In this document: positions 23,340-29,727 of the stretch, piece after piece
Numbering within the stretch: position 1 is the stretch's first letter
Layout: the number at the start of each line of letters is the position of its first letter
Source of the DNA: Pusillimonas noertemannii
GTDB taxonomy: Bacteria; Pseudomonadota; Gammaproteobacteria; Burkholderiales; Burkholderiaceae_B
Length of the DNA: 64,000 nt
Assembly: GCF_003096595.1 (NCBI RefSeq)
Contig: NZ_QEKO01000001.1
Span: forward strand, 1,054,001 to 1,118,000
Direction of reading: 5' to 3'
Notes under the pieces: model-generated
What the model was told of the DNA's origin: nothing
What the model saw: only the letters and a program-made list of their open reading frames with translations
Database searches by the model: none
Translations under genes and position numbers: made by a program

Positions 23340-23494
23340 TTCACGATCACGCCGCGCTTGGACAGCCAGCGAATGGCGGCAGGGCGGGTTTTGAAGGTCT
23401 TGGATTGGGCGAGCGTCAGCGCGAGGTAGCCATCGGCGGTTTCGATTAAGCCGCGGCTGATCCGCTCGTTGTTGCCTTGGTTGAGTGTTTGCAT
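23336..23494 (-). CDS. First gene of the leftward operon, small phage protein (52 aa)
   Basis: 52 codons with ribosome site AAGGAG. The sequence (NERISRGLIETADGYLALTL, KTFKTRPAAIRWLSKRGV) resembles small phage proteins with a short beta sheet and one helix. It is the first coding sequence after the left promoter, about 350 nt from the predicted transcript start. Confidence 0.65.
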   Translation of the reverse strand: MQTLNQGNNERISRGLIETADGYLALTLAQSKTFKTRPAAIRWLSKRGVIVK

Positions 23495-23847
23495 ATCTAT
23501 CTCCTTGTCATGCGAAACCAGCCTGCATCCAGGCTGATTTCGGATAACGCCACGCTGGTTGTCGTGGCTTTTGGCATGGACTTGCCCATGCCTGCAGCGG
23601 TCTGGTTAGATATCCCGCCTGCCGTCTTGTCCGAAACTTCCGGGCCTCCTCGGCTCCCCGCTACGTTTATCCACCCCGGGTGGGTGCATTGCGCTTTTCA
23701 GTCCGCGCCAGTGACTTGATGCTCAGCGGCTGGTTGTCCGCCTACGTTTCACTGCAATCCGCCTTAGCGGGGGTACTGCTGCATCTTCATTCGCCCTACT
23801 TGGCTGCGATCGCTCGCTAGGCCGTTCCTTGCGGGTGGTGATGCGTT
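23495..23847 (-). promoter_or_regulatory. Long structured untranslated leader of the leftward operon
   Basis: About 350 nt between the predicted start of transcription (near 23847) and the first gene, without a usable reading frame. On the transcript strand it holds hairpins: GGCATGG/CCATGCC (23573-23592), CAGCCTG/CAGGCTG (23519-23536) and others, plus two AAACGTAG-type repeats near 23661 and 23741. Such a leader could hold antitermination signals, like lambda nut or HK022 put sites, or a small RNA. I cannot match it to a known class. Confidence 0.5.
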
Positions 23848-23853
23848 AAATGA

Positions 23854-23882
23854 AGTATAGAAAAACTAGACCTAGATGTCAA
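23854..23882 (-). promoter_or_regulatory. Left early promoter (PL-like)
   Basis: On the minus strand TTGACA (23877-23882) is separated by exactly 17 bp from TATACT (23854-23859), a near-perfect sigma-70 promoter reading into the leftward operon. Operators cover both elements, so it should be silent in the lysogen. Confidence 0.9.
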
Positions 23883-23914
23883 GAAAATATTGACTAGGAA
23901 TAGAAAAAATAGAC
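23855..23914. promoter_or_regulatory. Left operators OL1-OL3 of the phage repressor
   Basis: Three 17-bp sites related to GTCTAGAAAAACTAGAC: GTATAGAAAAACTAGAC (23855-23871), GTCAAGAAAATATTGAC (23878-23894) and GAATAGAAAAAATAGAC (23898-23914). Centre spacings are 23 and 20 bp, close to the lambda left operators. The first covers the -10 and the second the -35 of the left promoter. The same motif recurs between cI and cro. Confidence 0.85.
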
Positions 23915-23936
23915 TGAAACGGACAGGATTGGAAAA

Positions 23937-24158
23937 TTACGCGACTTGCAAGAGCTTTTCTTGTGCCGCCTCAGCGTGCTCGAGCGCCACTAGCAGCAGA
24001 TTCTGTCTATCGTCGAGGCCGATGTGGTCAAACAGGGAAGGGCAGGCCGCCCAGGACCGGAGTGTAGAGACGGTCAGGGATAGTTGCTCAATGCCGTCTA
24101 TGAGCGCGGCGGTACGGTCATTCGGTGGTTGTTCGTGGTCTTTCTTGTTATCATCCAT
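23937..24158 (-). CDS. Small acidic phage protein (73 aa)
   Basis: 73 residues beginning MDDNKKDHEQPPNDRTAALI and then helical (SLTVSTLRSWAACPSLFDHI, LLLVALEHAEAAQEKLLQVA). ATG at 24158 is preferred: the frame continues upstream to 24311 but crosses a terminator-like hairpin and lacks a ribosome site. It lies upstream of the left promoter and reads toward it, so it needs its own promoter. Function unknown. Confidence 0.5.
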   Translation of the reverse strand: MDDNKKDHEQPPNDRTAALIDGIEQLSLTVSTLRSWAACPSLFDHIGLDDRQNLLLVALEHAEAAQEKLLQVA

Positions 24159-24191
24159 CTCGCTATCCTCATATAGCAAAAGCAGTTCCAG

Positions 24192-24229
24192 CGCCCCGCG
24201 AAGGTCAGAGTTCGCGGGGCGTTTCCTTT
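24192..24229 (+). terminator. Strong hairpin, terminator-like on the plus strand
   Basis: CGCCCCGCGAA and TTCGCGGGGCG form an 11-bp stem around an 8-nt loop, followed by TTTCCTTT. It separates the left-operator side from the NYN transcription unit. On the minus strand the tail is poor. Confidence 0.55.
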
Positions 24230-24394
24230 GGCACCTCCAAATTACACTGTATAAATAACCAGTACAAGGCGTAACAAGTGGATAACCTGTGAATAGATTC
24301 AGCAAGCTCAAGCAGGGCGGGGCGAAGGGGAATTGATCGGGGAAAACCCTACTCAGAACGAGCAGGGCGGATCAGGGAAGGGTGGGGCAGAATA

Positions 24395-24423
24395 TTGCTA
24401 TGGAATATTTAGTTTGCTACACT
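24395..24423 (+). promoter_or_regulatory. Promoter upstream of the NYN gene
   Basis: TTGCTA (24395-24400), a 17-bp spacer and TACACT (24418-24423) give a good sigma-70 promoter on the plus strand with a start near 24430. No repressor operator overlaps it, so it may fire in the lysogen. Confidence 0.7.
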
Positions 24424-24429
24424 GTGGTT

Positions 24430-24488
24430 GATATCCCCCATGTCTTAGACATGGGCCGCGGGGCCTCTTCGGAGGCCCTTGCTTTTTT
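24430..24488 (+). ncRNA. Short two-hairpin RNA or attenuator before the NYN gene
   Basis: From the predicted start, the first 60 nt contain CCCATGTC-TTA-GACATGGG (24437-24455) and then GGGCCTC-TTCG-GAGGCCC (24461-24478) followed by TTGC and six T (24483-24488). The second hairpin with its UUCG loop and U-run is a classic terminator, placed 12 nt before the NYN start codon. Either a stable small RNA of about 60 nt is made, or read-through past this attenuator controls the NYN gene. Confidence 0.6.
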
Positions 24489-24500
24489 AGGCAGCAAATA

Positions 24501-25136
24501 ATGAGAAGAACTGCTGTTTACGTCGACGGATTCAACCTCTATTACTCGACCCTGAAGGGAACGAAATATAAGTGGCTCGATCTGAAAGAACTGTGCCAGA
24601 GGGTTCTGCGCCCAGAGAATGACATCGTCTGCATTAAATACTTCACAGCAGACGTTAGCCCCAAGCCCTCTGATCCGGATATGCACATCCGGCAGCAGAT
24701 ATTTTTTCGAGCTCTACGTGCGCAGATTCGAGAGCTTGAGATCATTAAAGGCCAGTTTTCCAGTCACGTGGTGACCAAGAAGCTGCATCCGCCCATTAAT
24801 GGCCAGCGGCACGCCACCGTCTTGGAAACGAAAGAGAAGGGGTCGGATGTGAATCTTGCTGTTCACCTAATCAACGACGCTTGGCTAGATAGGTTTGACT
24901 GCGCAATTGTCATTTCAGGTGACAGCGACCTGGCTGAGTCGATGCGATTAGTTAAAACACACCACCCCAAGAAGATCATCGGCCTGCTTACATCAAAGCG
25001 CGGCACTTCCAAAGAAATGGTTAAGTGCGCTGACTTCACGAGGTATATTTCCACGAGCGCTCTGGCCAACTCACAAATGCCTGATATCGTCATCCCGAAT
25101 CTGGGCAACCCTATCAGGAAACCGGCGGACTGGTAG
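24501..25136 (+). CDS. NYN-domain (PIN-like) ribonuclease-type protein
   Basis: 211 residues spanning one NYN/LabA-like domain. Visible acidic residues of the metal site: Asp9 in YVDGFNLYY, Asp116 in KGSDVNLAVHLI, and Asp141 and Asp143 in ISGDSDLAE. NYN proteins are expected to cleave RNA. The gene has its own promoter, a terminator-like leader and a following terminator, and lies in the immunity region beside the left operators. This suggests lysogen-expressed cargo, perhaps for exclusion of other phages; that use is an inference. Confidence 0.85.
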   Translation: MRRTAVYVDGFNLYYSTLKGTKYKWLDLKELCQRVLRPENDIVCIKYFTADVSPKPSDPDMHIRQQIFFRALRAQIRELEIIKGQFSSHVVTKKLHPPINGQRHATVLETKEKGSDVNLAVHLINDAWLDRFDCAIVISGDSDLAESMRLVKTHHPKKIIGLLTSKRGTSKEMVKCADFTRYISTSALANSQMPDIVIPNLGNPIRKPADW

Positions 25137-25169
25137 CGGGTAAGCGCCCAGAACGAGTAGGCAAAAGAA

Positions 25170-25190
25170 AACCCGCCGTGGCGGGTTGTT
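25170..25190 (+). terminator. Hairpin terminator after the NYN gene
   Basis: AACCCGCC-GT-GGCGGGTT (8-bp stem) followed by GTT, 33 bp after the stop codon. The T-run is weak but the stem is strong. Confidence 0.55.
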
Positions 25191-25228
25191 GACCGCCCCT
25201 CGACATGAGAGGCGGGGCGCGCAATTAA

Positions 25229-25381
25229 CTACTTATTGCTTTGGTGTTGCCCAGACTTTTGACCAGGCTGCTCTTGGCCGGGCTTTTGCCCACCTTGCTG
25301 TGCGGATTTATTCTGGTCCTGTTCGCCTGGAGCCTGTTGCTTTCCGGGTTGGTTCGGTTGGTTCGATTGATTTTGTGTCAT
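25229..25381 (-). CDS. Gln/Gly-rich small protein (50 aa)
   Basis: 50 codons, ribosome site GGAG, ATG at 25381. The product is almost entirely Gln, Gly, Pro, Asn, Ser and Lys (MTQNQSNQPNQPGKQQAPGE), so it is disordered and very soluble. Such hydrophilin-like peptides occur as cargo or stress proteins. It is separately oriented from the NYN gene. Confidence 0.55.
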   Translation of the reverse strand: MTQNQSNQPNQPGKQQAPGEQDQNKSAQQGGQKPGQEQPGQKSGQHQSNK

Positions 25382-25484
25382 GGTTGTACTCCAGAAGTGT
25401 TCGATCCGCGCCTATCAGAATGATTCGACTACGGCTTAAATGGTTAGAGGTAGGGCATGCTGTCTGCCGGGCCGTACTGCTGCT

Positions 25485-25664
25485 TTAATAAGGCAGGCCG
25501 GAATGTTTCTCTTTCATCAAGCGAAGGACTCGGCGGCGAACTTGCGCCCGCCTTTTGCTGTGGCCGATTTCATCGAATGGCGATGGCGGGGGAGGTGGCC
25601 AGTCCATGTTGACTGCCTTCAATTCGGGCGTCGGGAACCGCAGGACATTGAGGTGATTCGTCAT
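25485..25664 (-). CDS. Small basic protein (59 aa)
   Basis: 59 codons with ribosome site GGAG 6 bp before ATG at 25664. MTNHLNVLRFPTPELKAVNM is followed by a Pro run (DWPPPPPSPFDEIG) and a basic helix (KRRAQVRRRVLRLMKEK). The sharp change to a basic end suggests nucleic-acid or partner contact. Not recognised. Confidence 0.45.
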   Translation of the reverse strand: MTNHLNVLRFPTPELKAVNMDWPPPPPSPFDEIGHSKRRAQVRRRVLRLMKEKHSGLPY

Positions 25665-25907
25665 AAGAGCTCCAAGAGCATCCTAGCGGGTCCGCATAAT
25701 GGCTGAGCTAGGACTATTTCCCTTGGCGGATCATTGCGACTTCGATGAAGCCGGTGCGCAAAGGGCGCATGCGGGGTGCACGCTTTAAGTGGGGAAGAAG
25801 CTCGGCTGGGTGTGTCGTGGTATGTCGCCGCTTCCTTAGCTGATGAATTCAGTGTGGGGCCCGCAGCGAATTAAAGATACCGTTACTTTGTATCTCTTGT
25901 TACTGGC
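25665..25907. other. Intergenic stretch of the immunity region
   Basis: About 240 bp without a convincing gene. A 29-codon plus-strand frame beginning near 25698 has no good ribosome site. A small inverted repeat AGATAC/GTATCT lies near 25875-25895. Confidence 0.4.
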
Positions 25908-25935
25908 AAAAGAAAACCCGGCGCGGGGCCGGGTT
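25908..25935 (-). terminator. Rho-independent terminator of the membrane-protein gene
   Basis: Read on the minus strand: AACCCGGC-CCCGC-GCCGGGTT, then TTCTTTT. It starts 11 bp past the stop of the gene at 25946. Confidence 0.75.
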
Positions 25936-25945
25936 GGGGCGGTGG

Positions 25946-27067
25946 CTAGGGCCGTGGCGGCGGCGCTGCCAATGCAATCTCCGCCTGCTTCGGAGCTGGC
26001 GGGAAGCTCTCGATATACGCTTCTCGTATGCCGTCACTTGCCTTCTTCATTCTGACATTGATATAAAGCTTTTCGCCTGTTTTTGGCGCGAGGAACACAG
26101 CGTTTGATTGTTCGTCTGCAATCGGATGATCTTCATCCTTCAGGTTCATGTGCGCGGTAAACTCGTCCCCATTGCCCGCCAGGCCCACCCTTACTACTCC
26201 CTCTGGCGTTGGCTCGGTGGTAGATGTAACGCGATAGTACCCGACAATATTGAACACGTCCGGTATTTCTCTTGATGATCGTTGATTCAATTCCTCGATC
26301 TGCGCTCTGTCGAGTTCGACAGATCCAACTTTTAAGCTGGTTGCTTCGGGGCTATATTTGGCTATCGACTTTACGCCTTCCGCTGTGGCTGCGTTGAATC
26401 GACTGGCAATAGGGCTGCTTCCAATGGCAGAAGCTACCAGATCAGCTTGAATCTTATCCCGCTCAACTTCAGCGCGAATACGCTCGACTTCCGTCTCTGA
26501 TGCAGCTTCCGCTTGGGCGGCCTTGTATTGTTCAGTTTGAACGGCTGTCTTGTGTGAAAAGTAGTCCTCGCTGAACGCTGTTGCCACCCATCCGGCGGCG
26601 GCAAACCCACCCAATCCCAGCAGGATTGAAAGCAATAGGGCCGCCTTCTCTTTTGGTGTCATTCCATCCATCGCCTTTTCAACCAGGCTCTTGCCAATGT
26701 CGAGCGTCTTGGCAAGAAGCTCAGTACATCCGTCATCAACATCGAATACCAGCGTGTAATTCTTAAGTTCTGGTTTTGGTATTCTGCCGTAGTTATCACT
26801 ATTATAAATGGCGAACGCGACTGCCTTATAAATTTCTCTTTGGTAGTACCATAGGCCTCGAGCCAGTCCGCCAGTAATCGTTCCATGAAAGTTCGGCCCG
26901 CTGATTTCTATGGCTAGCTCAGCTATCTCCCCAAACAATTCCAGGCTTTCATAATCTTTCTCGGAAAAACTGAAGTCGTCTTGCTTTAATTTTTCCAGAA
27001 GAGACAGGGCCTCGCCAACGTTGCCAATTCTTATTTTTGATCCATCCATTTCCATTCCACCAACCAT
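25946..27067 (-). CDS. Membrane-anchored protein of unknown function next to the repressor
   Basis: 373 residues. N-terminal soluble helical domain (about 1-135), one or two closely spaced membrane segments (about 143-165, ALLLSILLGLGGFAAAGWVA), a coiled coil (about 175-215, AASETEVERIRAEVERDKIQ) and a beta-rich C-terminal domain (about 245-360). The start is uncertain among ATGs at 27067, 27055 and 27049. It lies on the repressor strand, 72 bp after the repressor gene, so it may be made from the repressor promoter in the lysogen as lambda rexAB are. A sensor or superinfection-exclusion role is inferred from place and layout. Codons are more AT-rich than in the structural genes. Confidence 0.7.
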   Translation of the reverse strand: MVGGMEMDGSKIRIGNVGEALSLLEKLKQDDFSFSEKDYESLELFGEIAELAIEISGPNFHGTITGGLARGLWYYQREIYKAVAFAIYNSDNYGRIPKPELKNYTLVFDVDDGCTELLAKTLDIGKSLVEKAMDGMTPKEKAALLLSILLGLGGFAAAGWVATAFSEDYFSHKTAVQTEQYKAAQAEAASETEVERIRAEVERDKIQADLVASAIGSSPIASRFNAATAEGVKSIAKYSPEATSLKVGSVELDRAQIEELNQRSSREIPDVFNIVGYYRVTSTTEPTPEGVVRVGLAGNGDEFTAHMNLKDEDHPIADEQSNAVFLAPKTGEKLYINVRMKKASDGIREAYIESFPPAPKQAEIALAAPPPRP

Positions 27068-27139
27068 CTACACATCCCCACATCAAACTAAATTCTTGTT
27101 ACTTGGCGGGCACAAAGTCACCACTCACTATAAAAATGG

Positions 27140-27496
27140 CTAATCTTTTTTGATGTCTAGGCTTACCGCATCTGCGGAATGCAGGATCGCTCGTTCGAGT
27201 TTGGCCCGCTGCTGATCGTCCAGTGATCGAACCTTATTTTCGTCAATCGAAGTGAACGGCCATGCGGCGCCGGTTCCGCTGGACGACTTTACATTAGCCT
27301 GGGCCGCAGTGCCTGGAAATGGTTCCCTGAACTCAGTGATCTCAGCGATCTTTATCAACTGGTCAAGGCTTGCTTCATGGTTGCCTTTCTCCCACGCCCA
27401 GACATTCCCTTTGGACATGCCCATACGATCCCCCAGTTGTTGCTGGGTGAGCTTTGCGTGTAGGCGTGCGGCCTTAATCCATCCCTTCATGTCCAT
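27140..27496 (-). CDS. Phage repressor, CI-like, without peptidase domain
   Basis: 118 residues. XRE-type helix-turn-helix at about 8-55 (LTQQQLGDRMGMSKGNVWAW) and a short C-terminal part (WPFTSIDENKVRSLDDQQRA) common in Betaproteobacterial phage regulators. There is no LexA-like Ser-Lys peptidase domain, so RecA-driven self-cleavage is not expected and induction must use another route, perhaps an antirepressor. ATG at 27496 has no ribosome site but lies 7 nt after the -10 TACACT (27503-27508), implying a leaderless mRNA as for lambda cI. Confidence 0.85.
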   Translation of the reverse strand: MDMKGWIKAARLHAKLTQQQLGDRMGMSKGNVWAWEKGNHEASLDQLIKIAEITEFREPFPGTAAQANVKSSSGTGAAWPFTSIDENKVRSLDDQQRAKLERAILHSADAVSLDIKKD

Positions 27497-27502
27497 ATAT
27501 CG

Positions 27503-27531
27503 AGTGTAAAGAAAATCTGTACAGATCGGGT
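27503..27531 (-). promoter_or_regulatory. Repressor maintenance promoter (PRM-like)
   Basis: On the minus strand -10 TACACT (27503-27508) is good, but the -35 position 17 bp upstream (27526-27531) reads ACCCGA, far from consensus. The right operator 27530-27546 abuts this -35, the geometry by which lambda CI activates PRM. The predicted transcript starts at the A of the repressor ATG. Confidence 0.65.
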
Positions 27532-27569
27532 CTATATAATCTTGACTTTAACGTCTAGAAAAACTAGAC
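27530..27569. promoter_or_regulatory. Right operators between cI and cro
   Basis: GTCTAGAAAAACTAGAC (27553-27569) is a perfect 17-bp palindrome and GTCTATATAATCTTGAC (27530-27546) a weaker copy, with centres 23 bp apart. The first lies between the -35 and -10 of the right promoter and covers its -10; the second covers most of the -35. A still weaker match may exist near 27504-27520 over the repressor -10. Confidence 0.85.
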
Positions 27570-27570
27570 T
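27542..27570 (+). promoter_or_regulatory. Right early promoter (PR-like)
   Basis: TTGACT (27542-27547), 17-bp spacer, TAGACT (27565-27570). The start of transcription is expected at the A of ATG 27577, 7 nt after the -10. Confidence 0.85.
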
Positions 27571-27576
27571 ATGCGC

Positions 27577-27828
27577 ATGAATACCAAACCTCAGATCCAT
27601 CCACTGGTAGAAGCGGCCCAAAAATTCGGCTCCGAGGCGGCGCTCGCTCGCGCTCTTGGGGTCAGTCGAGGCGCTCTTAACCAATGGAAGAAGAAAGGGC
27701 GCGAAGTTCCGGCGGAGCATGCCCCTGAAATCGAGAAGCTCACCGGCGTGCCGTGCGAGAGCCTGTGCCCATCGGTTCGCTGGGCCGTGGTTCGTCGTTC
27801 TGAACTCAAAGAGGCCGAGCATGCGTGA
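27577..27828 (+). CDS. Cro/YdaS-like regulator, leaderless
   Basis: 83 residues with a YdaS-type helix-turn-helix (about 15-50, FGSEAALARALGVSRGALNQW) followed by KKKGREVPAEHAPEIEKLTG. It should bind the same operators as the repressor and open the lytic path. The ATG at 27577 is preferred to one at 27571 because transcription from the right promoter should begin at 27577; no ribosome site exists for either. The YdaS family pairs with YdaT, found three genes downstream. Confidence 0.85.
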   Translation: MNTKPQIHPLVEAAQKFGSEAALARALGVSRGALNQWKKKGREVPAEHAPEIEKLTGVPCESLCPSVRWAVVRRSELKEAEHA

Positions 27829-28108
27829 GCCTTTCGACTTTTCGGGCCTGAGGGCCAAACAAGAGTGGCTGATTCTTTATATGGGCTGGCGGCCCGGACA
27901 AAAGTACCCCGATGGATCGCCCTGGCCGCAGCCGAGCAAACCCACAGTCAGGAAGCTGATCGAGCGCGGCCTGATGGAGGCGGTCGAAGTGAAACAGAAC
28001 TCTGGTCGATTCCTCTTGACCGTCACGGAGTACCGCGTCCCGCTTCATGTTCACGCCGCCTTCTGCCTGACATGCGGGCCTGACGAGGACGGGGCCACCC
28101 ATGCCTAG
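27821..28108 (+). CDS. Small winged-helix-like phage protein
   Basis: 95 residues; starts inside the end of cro (8-bp overlap). SKPTVRKLIERGLMEAVEV followed by FLLTVTEYRVPLHVHAAF reads as a recognition helix plus wing, so DNA binding is plausible. The end has CLTCGPDEDG. Function unknown. Confidence 0.65.
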   Translation: MREPFDFSGLRAKQEWLILYMGWRPGQKYPDGSPWPQPSKPTVRKLIERGLMEAVEVKQNSGRFLLTVTEYRVPLHVHAAFCLTCGPDEDGATHA

Positions 28109-28109
28109 C

Positions 28110-28337
28110 TCAATGCATCGTCACCGCCCCATCTTCGCCCGCTCCCCATTGGTGATTAAGCACCAGCCGGTGGTAGACCGCCTCTATATGGTCGTCGGTC
28201 GGGTCCGCAAAGGATCGATAGGCCAGGCCTACGGCCTGTTCAAAAAGGCTGTCGCAGATGTACTCGTCCATCCCCGCAGTGTGCCCGGGCGGCAAGGGCG
28301 GGGGAATTCGTACTTTCCGAGTGTTGTTTTTGTCCAT
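28110..28337 (-). CDS. Probable small gene nested antisense in the rightward operon
   Basis: 75 codons on the minus strand: MDKNNTRKVRIPPPLPPGHT, then GMDEYICDSLFEQAVGLAYR and DDHIEAVYHRLVL, a balanced, protein-like sequence. It fills the gap between 28108 and 28371. A plus-strand frame (28101-28367) covers the same DNA and fits the operon spacing better, but its product is highly basic with few acidic residues, like an antisense shadow. The ribosome site is weak. I favour the minus strand on composition. Confidence 0.45.
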   Translation of the reverse strand: MDKNNTRKVRIPPPLPPGHTAGMDEYICDSLFEQAVGLAYRSFADPTDDHIEAVYHRLVLNHQWGAGEDGAVTMH

Positions 28338-28370
28338 GGCGCCATTGTGGCGGCAGGGCAGGAGTAAGTC

Positions 28371-28934
28371 ATGCAAGTCAAATCGCAAAAAACCAAGCTG
28401 GCTCTCATGGCGCACTACGTTGACCAGTGGCGGGAGCGGGCAGGGAGCCGCGAGACGGTCGCTGTAGCCATCGTCGAAACCCATGTTGCCGCTGGCTTCA
28501 ATACCCGCGCCAAGCTCCATTTCGACACCCAGGGCGATGCATTCACGCTGGCGAAGAACGCAGCGGACCGTATTTTCCGCTGGCTGGACGACAAGACGAA
28601 GGACGGCAACTTCATGCCGCCAAACTTCGAGGATTCGATTCTTCTGGCTATGCCCGAGGATTTGCGGCTGGGCTACCTGAATGAATGGCTGCGCCTGTTT
28701 GGCATGGCTGCCAAGGGATTGCACGATTCATCCGAGAGCGCCACGCCCAGCCAATTGCTTCCTGGTCTGATCAAGGAAAGCTCCGAAGCCACCCTTGCCC
28801 TGGCCTCATTGCCTGAAGACCCCACGACGGCACAGCTTGACGCAGCGGACCTCGAGTTCGCCGAGGCCATCGAAGAACTGCGAAAGGGCCGGGCCGCCCT
28901 CCAGGCTAAGCGTAAATTGCGGGCGGTGGCGTGA
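28371..28934 (+). CDS. YdaT-like phage regulator
   Basis: 187 residues. The first 120 follow the YdaT pattern: KLALMAHYVDQWRERAGSRE, then AKNAADRIFRWLDDKT and FEDSILLAMPEDLR; the C-terminal part is helical. YdaT of the cryptic prophage CP-933P was described as a DNA-binding functional equivalent of CII, and overproduction harms E. coli. Ribosome site GGAGTAAGTC. The YdaS-like Cro upstream completes the pair. Confidence 0.75.
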   Translation: MQVKSQKTKLALMAHYVDQWRERAGSRETVAVAIVETHVAAGFNTRAKLHFDTQGDAFTLAKNAADRIFRWLDDKTKDGNFMPPNFEDSILLAMPEDLRLGYLNEWLRLFGMAAKGLHDSSESATPSQLLPGLIKESSEATLALASLPEDPTTAQLDAADLEFAEAIEELRKGRAALQAKRKLRAVA

Positions 28935-29377
28935 TGGAGAAGCAAGTATTCCAATTCCGCCATGAAGCGGCCAGGCGCAATGCTGCTCAATTCTGCATGA
29001 CGGCCCCTGAGGGCTGGTTCGCACGCTTTGATGCGCCGAAGAAATCCCGCGATCAGGAAGAAAAATACCACGCGATGATCGGCGACATCGCTCGGCAGGT
29101 TGATCTGCTGGGCGAGCGCCGCGACGTGGAAGACGCCAAGCGCCTTCTGATAGATGCCTTTTCCCGCGTTATGACCGCCGCAGGAACGCCGCTGCGTCAG
29201 AGAAGTCGCATCGTTCCTTCACTGGACGGCTCCGGATTCGTTCAGCTCGGCGTCCAGTCGCGTCGGTTTCTGGTTGGTGAAGCGTCAGAGTTTATTGAAT
29301 ACCTGTACGCCTTCGGCACCGAACATAGCGTCAGGTGGTCCGAGAAAAGCGGCGTGCGCGAGAGGGCGATGCCATGA
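28934..29377 (+). CDS. ninB: NinB-family recombination protein
   Basis: 147 residues with the NinB layout: KSRDQEEKYHAMIGDIARQV, then EDAKRLLIDAFSRV and FVQLGVQSRRFLVGEASEFI, EYLYAFGTEHSVRW. NinB (lambda Orf) is a recombination mediator that binds single-stranded DNA and replaces RecFOR functions. ATG at 28934 overlaps the YdaT stop; a GTG 3 bp earlier is less likely. Confidence 0.9.
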   Translation: MEKQVFQFRHEAARRNAAQFCMTAPEGWFARFDAPKKSRDQEEKYHAMIGDIARQVDLLGERRDVEDAKRLLIDAFSRVMTAAGTPLRQRSRIVPSLDGSGFVQLGVQSRRFLVGEASEFIEYLYAFGTEHSVRWSEKSGVRERAMP

Positions 29378-29727
29378 AGGGCCGTTCTACCACAGCCGCG
29401 CAGAAGCGCTTCCACGACCTGCTTGCCCAAGAAATAGGCTGCGTCGCTTGCGCCAAGCTGGGCATCTTCACGAACTACGTAAGCATTCACCACATCGACG
29501 GCCGCACAAAGCCTCTGGCCCACTTTAAAGTGCTGCCGCTATGTGGGCCCCACCATCAGGACGCGGGAATTCCCGGCGTCGTCGCCGTCCACCCTTGGAA
29601 GACGCGCTTCGAGACCGCATACGGCCGACAGGCCGACTTGCTGGCCGAGAGCGTCCAGATTCTCATTGACCGCGGCTTTCAGTTGCCCTCCGAGGCCCTG
29701 GAAGCCGCCGGATTGGAGGTCGCATGA
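29374..29727 (+). CDS. Ref-like RecA-dependent nuclease (HNH)
   Basis: 117 residues. CVACAKLGIFTNYVSIHHID followed by LPLCGPHHQDAG is the zinc and HNH core of P1 Ref-type nucleases; GRTKPLAHF and HPWKTRFETAYG match the family. Ref cuts DNA within RecA-formed D-loops. Its start overlaps the ninB stop (ATGA), and the ninB-ref pair is a common recombination cassette. Confidence 0.88.
   Translation: MKGRSTTAAQKRFHDLLAQEIGCVACAKLGIFTNYVSIHHIDGRTKPLAHFKVLPLCGPHHQDAGIPGVVAVHPWKTRFETAYGRQADLLAESVQILIDRGFQLPSEALEAAGLEVA

Noticed and set aside
28101-28367. 88-codon plus-strand frame in the rightward operon
   Set aside because: It fits operon spacing, but the product is strongly basic with almost no acidic residues; the minus-strand frame over the same DNA is more protein-like. 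Not fully excluded.
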